This document shows positions 8,191-15,887 of a stretch of DNA of 64,000 nt, one piece after another. The position numbers and the translations under genes are program-made. A model generated the notes under the pieces. The model made no database searches, was not told where the DNA came from, and saw only the letters and a program-made list of their open reading frames with translations. The stretch is from Citrifermentans bremense R1 (lineage in GTDB: Bacteria > Desulfobacterota > Desulfuromonadia > Geobacterales > Geobacteraceae): NCBI RefSeq assembly GCF_000426865.1, contig NZ_AUGE01000013.1:47298-111297 (forward strand), given 5' to 3'. The number at the start of each line of letters is the position of its first letter. The first letter of the stretch is position 1.

Positions 8191-9108
8191 ATGACCCAGT
8201 CGCCCCTGCACATAACCGTCTGCATCTGTACCTTCAAGAGAGCGGAGCTACTGCAGCGCCTGCTGACAAAGCTGGCGGGACAGCGCACCGGCGGAGAATT
8301 CAGCTATGCTGCGGTCGTGGTTGACAACGACGCCGACCGGTCGGCACAGGCAACCGTCGCGCTCTTCCAGCAAACCCACACCCTGCCGGTGATGTATTTT
8401 GCCGAGCCTGAGCAGAACATCGCGCTAGCCAGGAACAAGGCCGTCGAGAACTCCTCGGGAGAATTCATCGCCTTCATCGACGACGACGAGTTTCCGGATG
8501 ACGAGTGGCTACTGCAGATGCTGAGGACGTGGCGGATCTCTCAGGCCGCCGGGGTGCTCGGCCCGGTCCGGCCTCACTTCGAGCAAGGATGCCCCTGGTG
8601 GGTCATCAAGAGCGGCCTGTGCGACCGCAAGACCCATCCCACCGGTACGGTGATGCACTCGGCCGATACCCGCACCGGAAACGTCCTGTTCAAGCGGGAA
8701 GTCTTCGCGGATCCCACCCACCGTTTCGATCCCGCGTTCGGTAGAAGCGGCGGCTCCGATGTCCGCTTCTTCGAGTACATGATGCAGAAGGGGCATACCT
8801 TTGTCTGGAGCAACGAGGCCGTCGTCTACGAGACGGTGCTCCCGGACCGGTGGACCGTCGCGTTCTACGTAAGGCGGGCCGTGAGGAAAGGGGGCTTGAG
8901 CGGCTCCTGGATCAGGAAAAAGGGTTTTTCCGGCCGGCACCTGACCTTCGCGCTCACCGCCGCATGCGTCTACACCACCGCGTTGCCATTCGCCGCCTTG
9001 GCCGGTAAGCATTACGGCGTGAAATGCCTAGTGAAGAGCGCCTACCATCTGGCGTGGCTATCGGGGTTCTTCGGACACGTCCACATCGCTTTGCGAGACG
9101 ACCACTAA
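8191..9108 (+). CDS. Family 2 glycosyltransferase (EPS)
   Basis: A 305-residue GT-A glycosyltransferase. Motifs in order: HITVCICTFKRAELLQRLL (residues 6-24), AVVVDNDADRSA, ARNKAVENSSGEFIAFIDDDEFPDDEWL with the DDD metal-binding motif near residue 97, and the acceptor-side GRSGGSDVRFFEYMMQKG. The C-terminal 60 residues are hydrophobic/amphipathic (ALTAACVYTTALPFAALAG) and may tether it to the inner membrane. The start at 8191 follows an AAGGAGAAGCGC Shine-Dalgarno; the frame is open further upstream but overlaps the previous gene. It is transcribed with the flanking EPS genes, 46 bases after one glycosyltransferase and 34 bases before the polymerase-like gene. Donor sugar unknown. Confidence 0.88.
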   Translation: MTQSPLHITVCICTFKRAELLQRLLTKLAGQRTGGEFSYAAVVVDNDADRSAQATVALFQQTHTLPVMYFAEPEQNIALARNKAVENSSGEFIAFIDDDEFPDDEWLLQMLRTWRISQAAGVLGPVRPHFEQGCPWWVIKSGLCDRKTHPTGTVMHSADTRTGNVLFKREVFADPTHRFDPAFGRSGGSDVRFFEYMMQKGHTFVWSNEAVVYETVLPDRWTVAFYVRRAVRKGGLSGSWIRKKGFSGRHLTFALTAACVYTTALPFAALAGKHYGVKCLVKSAYHLAWLSGFFGHVHIALRDDH

Positions 9109-9142
9109 CCCGATTGCGGCTGGAGGAAAAAGGGAGGGCTCT

Positions 9143-10471
9143 ATGTTCCCTATGCTTGCCTTGCTTGGCTGTCTCACTGTAATCGCCTGGCTCTTCCTTC
9201 GGGACAACAGGGTGCGCCCGATGCCGTCCCCAGAGTCGTGGCTTCCCCTGGCCTGGTTCTTCATCATCGGCACCAGGCCGCTCTCCGCCTGGTTCTCGAC
9301 CCCCGAAGAGGATTCCGCCGACGCCTTCCTGGAAGGTAGCCCACTGGACCGATACTCCCTGCTGGCGTTAATTTTGTGCGCTTGCGTGGCCCTGCTGCGT
9401 AAGCGGCCGCAGTGGCGGGAGGTGCTTCGTTCCAACCTCTGGTTCACCGGCTTCATCGCCTACTGTGCCATCAGCGTCATCTGGTCCGATTACCCGTTCG
9501 TGAGCTTCAAGAGATGGGTGCGGGAGTTCGGTAACTTGGTGATGGTCGTGCTCATCCTCACTCAAGACGACCCTGCCAAGGCCTGCCGGGCCCTGCTGTC
9601 AAGGTTCGCTTACCTAGTTATCCCTCTTTCCGCAGTTCTCATACGCTACGTCCCCTCTCTTGGCACCTACTACAGCAGCGACCTTGCCGGCATCGCCTTT
9701 TGTGGGGTCGCCATCCACAAGAACATGCTGGGCAGCATCATGTTCATATCCGCGGTCTACCTCGCCTGGGAACTTCTCTACGTGCCGGACGCCAAGGAGA
9801 CCAAGGCATGGGATCTGACCCTGCTCGCCGCGCTCTGGTTGATGGCGGTATGGCTCATGTTGGTGGCAAGCAGCTCCACCGCTCTCATCTGCCTGGCACT
9901 AGGCTCCGCCATGCTGCTTATGTTGAAGCTCTCCTTCGCCAGGAGGCAGGTCCGGCACCTGGGGGTCTACAGTCTGCTTGGGGCCAGCCTTCTCGTGGCG
10001 CTCTTCACCCTAGAAGGTGCGGTGGAGATGATCACGGGGGCGGTGGGGCGAGACCTGACCTTCACCGGGCGTACCGAACTGTGGGCTGACGTCCTCAGGG
10101 AGCCGATAAATCCGCTAGTAGGAACTGGCTATCAGAGCTTCTGGCTTGGTGCCCGCGCCGATGACCTGTGGGAGCGCTACCTTTTTCATCCGCGGCAATC
10201 CCACAACGGGTATTTGGAGACCTATCTGAACGGGGGAGTGCTCGGCCTGTTCCTGCTGCTGGCCGTGATCGCATCCATCGCGAAAAGGCTCAAGGGGGGA
10301 CTTCTCTCAGGCAACAGTTTCGCCGCCCTGCTCTTTTCCTTTTGGGTTGGGGGGCTCTTTTACAATTTCACCGAAGCGCGCTTCGTCGGTCCAAACCTGA
10401 TCTGGATCATGCTGAGCCTCGCCGCGCTGTACCAGCCCCGCAAAAACGAGGTGCTGCAGCCGGCGGACTAG
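9143..10471 (+). CDS. O-antigen ligase/Wzy-type polymerase family membrane protein
   Basis: A 442-residue polytopic membrane protein with roughly ten hydrophobic helices and a large periplasmic loop near residues 300-360, the layout of the Wzy_C / O-antigen ligase (WaaL) family. The conserved loop features are visible: GRTELWADVLREPINPLVGTG with the arginine and, downstream, FHPRQSHNGYLETYLNGG, where SHNGYLE is the family's signature histidine motif. Given that the operon also contains flippase, chain-length and export genes, the most economical role is polymerisation of repeat units at the periplasmic face. A ligase function cannot be excluded by sequence. A GGGAGGGCTCT ribosome-binding site precedes the ATG. 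Confidence 0.87.
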   Translation: MFPMLALLGCLTVIAWLFLRDNRVRPMPSPESWLPLAWFFIIGTRPLSAWFSTPEEDSADAFLEGSPLDRYSLLALILCACVALLRKRPQWREVLRSNLWFTGFIAYCAISVIWSDYPFVSFKRWVREFGNLVMVVLILTQDDPAKACRALLSRFAYLVIPLSAVLIRYVPSLGTYYSSDLAGIAFCGVAIHKNMLGSIMFISAVYLAWELLYVPDAKETKAWDLTLLAALWLMAVWLMLVASSSTALICLALGSAMLLMLKLSFARRQVRHLGVYSLLGASLLVALFTLEGAVEMITGAVGRDLTFTGRTELWADVLREPINPLVGTGYQSFWLGARADDLWERYLFHPRQSHNGYLETYLNGGVLGLFLLLAVIASIAKRLKGGLLSGNSFAALLFSFWVGGLFYNFTEARFVGPNLIWIMLSLAALYQPRKNEVLQPAD

Positions 10472-10497
10472 GTTTAGGTCTTAAAGAGGAGAGGCCA

Positions 10498-11772
10498 GTG
10501 CTCTGGGACAAGATCAAGAAAAGCGAGCTTTCGCGGGACACGCTCTGGATGCTAATGGGACATGGGGCGCAGCTCCCGATCCGTGCTGTTTATTTCGTCC
10601 TGATCGCCCGGTGGCTCGGCGCAGAAGGTTACGGTGCCTTTATCGGCGTGACCGCGTTGGTCAGCGTGCTGGCTCCCTTTGCGAGCATGGGGGCCGGCAA
10701 CATACTGATCAAACACGTGGCGCGCGACCGCTCCGAATTCTCCCGTTATTGGGGAAGGACCCTGTTCCTGACCTGGTTCAGCGGCATAGTGCTTACCCTG
10801 GCCACCGTCATCCTTGCCCATTTCATCCTGCCAAGGAGCATCTCGCTGATGTTGGTGATCACAGTCTCGATCGCCGACCTGCTTTTTCTCTCCTCACTTA
10901 ACATCTGCGCGCAGGCATTCCAGGGGTTCGAGCGTCTGTCCATGACATCGTTCCTGCTGATCCTCCCCAACGCCACGCGCCTTTTGGCCCTGATTGTCCT
11001 GATACTGTTGAAGAAACCCACCCCACTGGACCTGGGGTATCTCTACCTGGTCAGCACGGGGGTGGCTTTCCTTGTCGGAGGATACCTGGTGACGCGGGAA
11101 CTGGGGAGGCCGACTTACAACGGCAGGATATTGGACGGTGAGATTAGGGAGGGGGTATACTTCTCGGTCGCACTTTGTTCCTCCACCATCTTCAACGATA
11201 TCGACAAGACCATGTTGACCCGCCTGGCGACCCTGCAGGCGGCTGGTATCTATGCCGCCGCCTATCGCTTGGTCGACGTCGCTTTCATACCGGTTCGCTC
11301 CCTAATCTCGGCCTCCTACGCGCGCTTTTTCCGCAGCGGCGCCCAAGGGATGAAGGGGACTCTCGCGCTGGTGGCAAAGCTCCTTCCTTTCGCCGCCGGC
11401 TACGGACTGGCCTCGTCATTAGTGCTATTTCTCTGCGCACCGCTGCTTCCCTATGTCTTTGGCCGGGAGTTTCAGGAGGCGACCGACGCCCTGCGCTGGC
11501 TGTCGTTGCTTCCTTTCCTGAAGGTGCTCCACTACTTCCCCGCCAACGCTCTCACCGGTGCTGGTTTCCAGGGGCTGAGGAGTGCCCTGCTTGTCGGAAC
11601 CGCTTTCGTCAATATCTCCCTTAACCTCTGGCTTATACCGCTCTATTCGTGGCGTGGCTCGGCTTGGGCCAGCCTCCTTTCCGACAGTCTCTATGCGGTC
11701 ATTATCTGGGCGGCGGCGGTCTGGAAGCTTCGCTCCAACCCGACTGCAGCACTGGCGAACCAGGTAAAGTAG
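10498..11772 (+). CDS. Wzx-like polysaccharide flippase (MATE/MOP family)
   Basis: A 424-residue protein with about twelve membrane helices. The N-terminal part (LWMLMGHGAQLPIRAVYFVLIARWLGAEGYG) with the conserved 'LG..GYG' turn is typical of Wzx/RfbX flippases of the MOP superfamily, which move undecaprenyl-linked oligosaccharides across the inner membrane. A GTG start is used: AAAGAGGAGAGG lies immediately upstream of GTG at 10498, whereas the in-frame codons further upstream overlap the polymerase gene. It is the last gene of the EPS operon and is followed about 55 bases later by a strong hairpin terminator. The substrate is presumably the repeat unit built by the two GT2 enzymes. Confidence 0.85.
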   Translation: MLWDKIKKSELSRDTLWMLMGHGAQLPIRAVYFVLIARWLGAEGYGAFIGVTALVSVLAPFASMGAGNILIKHVARDRSEFSRYWGRTLFLTWFSGIVLTLATVILAHFILPRSISLMLVITVSIADLLFLSSLNICAQAFQGFERLSMTSFLLILPNATRLLALIVLILLKKPTPLDLGYLYLVSTGVAFLVGGYLVTRELGRPTYNGRILDGEIREGVYFSVALCSSTIFNDIDKTMLTRLATLQAAGIYAAAYRLVDVAFIPVRSLISASYARFFRSGAQGMKGTLALVAKLLPFAAGYGLASSLVLFLCAPLLPYVFGREFQEATDALRWLSLLPFLKVLHYFPANALTGAGFQGLRSALLVGTAFVNISLNLWLIPLYSWRGSAWASLLSDSLYAVIIWAAAVWKLRSNPTAALANQVK

Positions 11773-11821
11773 CCAGAGCTTTCTCTTTTCGCAGCGCCAA
11801 CACCGGTACCTCCGTTTGACA

Positions 11822-11857
11822 GAAAAAGCCCTGCACTTTTTAGTGCAGGGCTTTTTT
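11822..11857. terminator. Bidirectional rho-independent terminator between convergent genes
   Basis: A nine-base-pair perfect stem (GCCCTGCAC at 11828-11836 pairing with GTGCAGGGC at 11843-11851) around a six-base loop. It is flanked by AAAAA on the left and TTTTTT on the right, so it can work for the EPS operon on + and for the beta-helix gene on -. Confidence 0.93.
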
Positions 11858-11885
11858 CAGTTGCTGCGCTGCTGTTTGCGGCGCC

Positions 11886-13634
11886 TTATTTCACGGAAGT
11901 CAGGGAGGGGGAGGAGACTACCTTGACGGAGCCGTTAGCCCACGGAGTTCCTTTGCCGGCGCCGGGTGCCGCAGGATATTTTGGGGATACGTCCGGTCCG
12001 ATGCAGGGCCACTGCAGCCCGCCCCACCAGGTCGGCTTTCCGGTGAGGTAGAGCGAGAGCGGGAGTGTCTGGTCGTCGCTGCGGTTCCAGGTGACGGCGT
12101 TACTGTAGGTATCCCAGTTGCCGTGCCGCACCACCGAATTGGCGACGTTGATATCGTTGCCGGTCGCACTGCCGTCGCCGTCGTTGTTGTAGCCAAGCCG
12201 GTAGATGGCAGATGTTTTCGCGTCCTGCGCTTCGAGGGTGTACAGGCTTTCCGTGCTTCTACCCAGGACGTTGCCGATGATGTTGTAGTAGCGGCTGTTG
12301 ACCTGCAGGTCGATATCCCAGGCCCCGCCGGTCCGGTTCGGGGCCAAGGCGATCTTGTTGCGGAAGAAGGTGTTGTGGCTCTTGGTGCCCCATACCCAGT
12401 CGGAGGCGACCCTGCTGTCGATGTAGTTCCCCTCGATCAGGTTCATGAAGGCATGGCTGCCGTGGAACGAGATGGCGTACGGGTTGAAGTTGAGCACGTT
12501 CAGATACAACGAGGTGATGTAGTTGTAGGCGAAGACGTTGCCGGAAAAGGGACCGGCGGTGATCAGCCCTGTCGAGAGGTGGTAGATCTGGTTGTTCTCG
12601 ATGAGGTTCGCCGAGGAGTACATCTGCGAGTTGATGCCATAGGCGCGGCTGGTTGCATAGGAAGTGGTGCCGTCTCCTGCTGTGGTCGGGAATCCTTCAT
12701 GAAGCTTGTTGGCACGGATGGTGTTCCGGTAGGCACCGTAGTTCAGCAGCAATATCGCCTCGTAAGCGCCGATGACCTCCGTATCTTGTACCCAGCAGTT
12801 GGAGGTTCCAAGGAGCAACAGGGTCCCGCTGCTTTTCTGCGCGCTGCTGCCGCTCAGACTGTTGTCGACCGTGAGCTTCTCGATCCCTGCCTGGATGGTC
12901 ACGCCGCTCAACTTCACCCCCTGCGGCGAGAGGGAGGTGTCGTAGCTCCAGTAGAGCGGAATTTCCAGGGTCGCCGTGGTGGGAGAGGGGACTGCAACCA
13001 CCTTCGCCGTCTGCCCCAGGGACCTGGTTCCGGAGAGCCTGCCGCACCAGGAGCAGGTCCCGTTGTTGCCGACGTTGGTCACCGGCGGATCGTCGTTGAC
13101 GTTGTTCAACTGGTCGATGACGATGATAGTGCCGGGGGTCCAGCCGTGGGCGGTTGCCGTGGTGATAGTGGTGGAACCCTTGTTGAGCCCGCCGGTCAGC
13201 GCTATTGCGGACCCGACGGTGGGGCGCGATCCGATACCGACCACAGAGGTCCCCGACATCCCGGACCTCCCCTTGATGATGGTGCTACCCATGCCGTTCC
13301 CCCTGAGGGTGACGTTGGATTTGACCACGATGGGACTGCTCACGTTGAAGGTGCCCGCGCTCAGTTGCACCACCTGCCCTGCGGGGCAGTTGGCTATGGC
13401 GCTCTTGATGGCAGCTGCATCGTCACCGCCCGAAGGCTTTAAGGTGGTGTAGATGGTGCTGCGCACCGGGATCTCGCCTTGAACGCCGGCGTTGCCCATC
13501 CAACTGATGGCACGGGTAGACGGGATGGCGTAGGTGGCATGTGCCACTTGTGTGAACCCGCCCAGAGCTAGTACTAGGGCTAGGCTGGTAACCAGGTTCT
13601 TGAAAAGGTTATGGGTAAGCTTTTCTTGCGTCAT
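11886..13634 (-). CDS. Secreted right-handed beta-helix (pectate-lyase-like) protein
   Basis: A 582-residue protein with an N-terminal signal peptide (FKNLVTSLALVLALGGFTQ..AHA, cleavage near residue 33). The segment GDDAAAIKSAIANCPAGQVV and VVKSNVTLRGNGMGSTIIKG (about 73-140) is the entry to the right-handed parallel beta-helix of the pectate-lyase superfamily. Later coils contain repeated asparagine ladders such as LIENNQIYHL, VFAYNYITSLYL, NLIEGNYIDS and TFFRNKIAL (about 330-430). It is probably a polysaccharide lyase or hydrolase acting on an extracellular polymer, and its location tail-to-tail with the EPS operon suggests that polymer as substrate, which is inference. Specific catalytic residues could not be assigned. 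A TGAGGA ribosome-binding site precedes the ATG. Confidence 0.8.
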   Translation of the reverse strand: MTQEKLTHNLFKNLVTSLALVLALGGFTQVAHATYAIPSTRAISWMGNAGVQGEIPVRSTIYTTLKPSGGDDAAAIKSAIANCPAGQVVQLSAGTFNVSSPIVVKSNVTLRGNGMGSTIIKGRSGMSGTSVVGIGSRPTVGSAIALTGGLNKGSTTITTATAHGWTPGTIIVIDQLNNVNDDPPVTNVGNNGTCSWCGRLSGTRSLGQTAKVVAVPSPTTATLEIPLYWSYDTSLSPQGVKLSGVTIQAGIEKLTVDNSLSGSSAQKSSGTLLLLGTSNCWVQDTEVIGAYEAILLLNYGAYRNTIRANKLHEGFPTTAGDGTTSYATSRAYGINSQMYSSANLIENNQIYHLSTGLITAGPFSGNVFAYNYITSLYLNVLNFNPYAISFHGSHAFMNLIEGNYIDSRVASDWVWGTKSHNTFFRNKIALAPNRTGGAWDIDLQVNSRYYNIIGNVLGRSTESLYTLEAQDAKTSAIYRLGYNNDGDGSATGNDINVANSVVRHGNWDTYSNAVTWNRSDDQTLPLSLYLTGKPTWWGGLQWPCIGPDVSPKYPAAPGAGKGTPWANGSVKVVSSPSLTSVK

Positions 13635-13834
13635 GTATGGTCCTCATTCCACAGCTTTCCGTAAACAATATAGCGTAACTACGCCCGGAAAGGCAGGTTG
13701 ATTGCGCAGTCGGCACTCCGATCAAGGTAAGGCAGTGTCGGTTGCCGTGCTGTATTCGGGATCAGTCCGCGGGTCAGGTGCTTGGTGCGTCCGCGGCGTT
13801 ACGGCCCCACCGGCTACAACCGGAGGATCCATGG
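13635..13834 (-). other. 200-base spacer between two secreted-protein genes
   Basis: This lies upstream of the beta-helix gene and downstream of the Fn3 gene on the minus strand. Read on -, it holds a CCGCGG...CCGCGG pair 18 bases apart and a TATATT element about 45 bases before the ATG that could be a -10 box without a recognisable -35. No coding region, second riboswitch or clear terminator was found, so readthrough from the Fn3 gene into the beta-helix gene is possible. Confidence 0.4.
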
Positions 13835-15349
13835 TTACAGCAGTGACAGGTTCAGCACCTGGTGGCTTCCCGTGCCGGCGAAGAGGTTGATGTTGTTCAG
13901 AACCGTCACTGCCGCCTGCTCGGTCCTAAAGGCATAAGCTGCCGCGATCTGAGTCTCGGTTCCTCCCGCCGGCGTGACGTAGACGTCGTAGCGGTGGTAG
14001 GGGATGTTCATCACCATCCGCACCCGGTAGCTTTTTCCGGCGGCGTAGGGGACGGCCACCTTCGCGGCGTAGGTGCTTCCGTTTCGTACGTCGATGGTGC
14101 CGGTCGGGTTGAAGCGGACCAGCGCGGCCACGTCCTGATAGCCGGATGCGGCGAGCCCAGAGAAGCCGGTCACCGCGTTGATCTTGGCGGCGTTGGGTAT
14201 GGTGTCGAAGGTTGCGGTGAAGGTTCCGGTTTTCGGCGCTATGGCCCGGTTCTGCCAGAGCGCGGAGCTCGTCATCGGGGCGCTGGCAGAGGTTACGGAC
14301 AGGTTCTGCAGTTGCAGCGTCCCGGTGCTGGCGTAGCGGCTCAAGGTGTTAAGCGTCCTCACCGCCGCCTGTTCCGTCCTGAAGGCGTAGGCTGCTGCGA
14401 TTTGCGTCTCGGTCCCGCCGGCGGGGGTGACGTAGACGTCATAGCGGTGATTCGGGACGTCGATCTGCATCCTGACCCGGTAGCTCTTTCCTGCGGAATA
14501 AGGGAGAGCCACTTTGGCCGCATAGCTGCTTCCGTTGCGCGCATCGATGGTGCCGGTTGGGTTGAAGCGGACCAGGGCGGCGACGTCGGTGTACCCTGCT
14601 GCCTGTACTCCGGAGAAGCCGGCGACCGCGTTGATGTTGACGAAACTCGGGGTGAGGTCGAAGACCGCCGAGAAAGTGCCTGTTTGAGCCGCGATGGACT
14701 GATTCTGCCAGGTTGCCGTGGTGGTGCCTGGTGTTGGTGCCGGTGCCGCGGCCGCGAAGCTGGCGGCAATTTTGTGGTTGGCGGCGACGTTATTGAAGGT
14801 GTAGCTGGCGGCGGCCCCGACCGAGACGCCGTCAACCGTCACCGCTGCGATCTGGTACCCGGTGGCAGGGGCGATCTTGAAGGTCTGGCTGGTTCCCTGG
14901 GATACGACGATGGAACCTGTGGGGCTGATGGTTCCCCCGGTGCTGGCAGAGGCCGTGAGGGTGTACAGTGCTGCCGGCGGCGGGGGCGCCGGCGTCGTGA
15001 AGGCGACTTCGTTGGAGGGGGCGCTGGCGTTACCTGCCGCATCGTTTGCCGATACGGAGAAGTAGTACTTGGTCGCATCGTTTAGGTTGTTCACCGTGTA
15101 GGAGGTCAGGTTGCCGACGGTGAAGTGTTGCGTGTAACTGCCGGAGGCGATCCCGGCGTGAACGGTGTAGCCGTTGAGGCCGGTCAGGCTGCTGCCGTCC
15201 GTGTAGGTGGTGGGGGCTGACCAAGTCAGAGTTGCCTGGGCTGCCTGGGCCGCGCTCGGTGCCAACTGCGCCGACGTCATGACGGTCATGACGAGCAGCG
15301 CGCCGAGCGCGATGCGGGTAAAAATGCTGCTACAGGGTCTTCTCTTCAT
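13835..15349 (-). CDS. Secreted Fn3-domain protein with duplicated C-terminal module
   Basis: A 504-residue exported protein. A signal peptide (IALGALLVMTVMTSAQLAPSAAQA) is followed by a fibronectin type III domain (about residues 37-118, with LTSYTVNNLNDATKYYFSVS and the terminal EVAFTTP), a proline spacer, and an InlB/Flg_new-like repeat (TLTASASTGGTISPTGSIVV, about 130-195). Two near-identical ~135-residue modules follow, each starting W-Q-N and containing DVAALVRFNPTGTID and KSYRVRM. The duplicated modules are hydrophilic beta-rich and probably bind glycan or matrix; function unknown. The start at 15349 is preferred over one 33 bases upstream because AAGGAGG lies 12 bases before it. The long leader contains a GEMM riboswitch and terminator, so expression appears to be controlled by a cyclic dinucleotide. 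Confidence 0.82.
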   Translation of the reverse strand: MKRRPCSSIFTRIALGALLVMTVMTSAQLAPSAAQAAQATLTWSAPTTYTDGSSLTGLNGYTVHAGIASGSYTQHFTVGNLTSYTVNNLNDATKYYFSVSANDAAGNASAPSNEVAFTTPAPPPPAALYTLTASASTGGTISPTGSIVVSQGTSQTFKIAPATGYQIAAVTVDGVSVGAAASYTFNNVAANHKIAASFAAAAPAPTPGTTTATWQNQSIAAQTGTFSAVFDLTPSFVNINAVAGFSGVQAAGYTDVAALVRFNPTGTIDARNGSSYAAKVALPYSAGKSYRVRMQIDVPNHRYDVYVTPAGGTETQIAAAYAFRTEQAAVRTLNTLSRYASTGTLQLQNLSVTSASAPMTSSALWQNRAIAPKTGTFTATFDTIPNAAKINAVTGFSGLAASGYQDVAALVRFNPTGTIDVRNGSTYAAKVAVPYAAGKSYRVRMVMNIPYHRYDVYVTPAGGTETQIAAAYAFRTEQAAVTVLNNINLFAGTGSHQVLNLSLL

Positions 15350-15513
15350 AAAGCTTTGCTGCCTCCTTGATTTGGGCGCCATCTGCTGCCGCTTCCGGTT
15401 AACGTGTCGCTTCCGCGTTTCCTTCTTGCCGGCGCCATCTTGGTTGTTCTGCTCCCAAAGCCGTCAGCGCTTTCAGGAGCGTGCCTAGCCATGCGCTCAT
15501 CCCGGCAGGACGC

Positions 15514-15565
15514 AAAAAAGCCGGGTCCGATATCGTTTTGGTTTCGATATTTCGGCGACCCGGCT
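15514..15565 (-). terminator. Riboswitch-controlled rho-independent terminator
   Basis: On the minus strand GCCGGGT pairs with ACCCGGC, extended by CGATAT-type pairing around an A/C-rich loop, and is followed directly by TTTTTT. The 5' arm coincides with the 3' end of the GEMM aptamer (AGCCGGGTCGCCGA), so aptamer folding and terminator folding are mutually exclusive. This predicts that ligand binding lets transcription continue into the Fn3 gene. Confidence 0.85.
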
Positions 15566-15625
15566 GTCTTCGTGAGACCCAATAGGCTTTCCGTCACTTC
15601 CTCGCGAAAGTTTTAGTATTGTCGT
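15549..15625 (-). ncRNA. GEMM-I cyclic dinucleotide riboswitch aptamer
   Basis: Reading the minus strand from 15625, the segment has a stem ACUUUC/GGAAGU closed by a GNRA tetraloop (GCGA). It is followed by GACGGAAAGCC, then GGGUCU...AGACAGCC, then GGGUCGCCGA. This is the order of conserved blocks in the c-di-GMP-I (GEMM-I) class: GNRA hairpin, GACGCAAAGCC-like joint, second hairpin, GGGU-CCGA tail. Differences are GACGG for GACGC and a weak P1 base. In Geobacterales this class includes variants selective for 3',3'-cGAMP, so the ligand could be c-di-GMP or cGAMP; I cannot decide by eye. It lies about 200 bases upstream of the Fn3 gene start and overlaps the terminator. Confidence 0.77.
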
Positions 15626-15678
15626 GTATCGCTATTCGTTCTGTCTGGGAGACGGTAACACAGCGGTTGCGAAAGCTT

Positions 15679-15694
15679 TGTGACGTCCGTCACA
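15679..15694. promoter_or_regulatory. Perfect CRP/FNR-family palindrome
   Basis: TGTGACGTCCGTCACA is a perfect inverted repeat matching the TGTGA-N6-TCACA consensus bound by CRP-like regulators. It lies between the divergent riboswitch-controlled Fn3 gene (-) and the asparagine synthase operon (+). It is about 90 bases upstream of the candidate -35 of the + promoter and about 55 bases upstream of the aptamer start on -. Which side it regulates, and which CRP/FNR paralogue binds, is not visible. Confidence 0.65.
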
Positions 15695-15766
15695 GTAGCG
15701 GACGTTCCCGCCCTGCAGGGCACCGGGAGGGGCAGGATACCGCAGGGCGATAAATGCAGCGTCGGG

Positions 15767-15794
15767 TTGATTCTGAAATCTACATTGGTATAGT
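15767..15794 (+). promoter_or_regulatory. Candidate sigma-70 promoter of the asparagine synthase operon
   Basis: TTGATT at 15767-15772 and TATAGT at 15789-15794 are separated by 16 bases. Predicted start of transcription is near 15801, giving a leader of roughly 87 bases before the TTG start codon at 15888. Confidence 0.6.
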
Positions 15795-15887
15795 TTAACG
15801 TTCGTTTTTTCGGGAGGCGGAAGTTGCTGATATTCCTGGCAGGATTCGCCTGCTGTTCGCTGCTCCCGGCAGCATCGGAGGTCGAAT

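Noticed and set aside
12123..13442. Long plus-strand open frame opposite the beta-helix gene
   Set aside because: It is Val/Gly/Arg-rich with no family resemblance, and the opposite strand has a signal peptide and beta-helix ladders.
13862..15085. Long plus-strand open frame opposite the Fn3 gene
   Set aside because: Repetitive Gly/Arg/Val composition mirrors the repeats on the other strand; no start signal.
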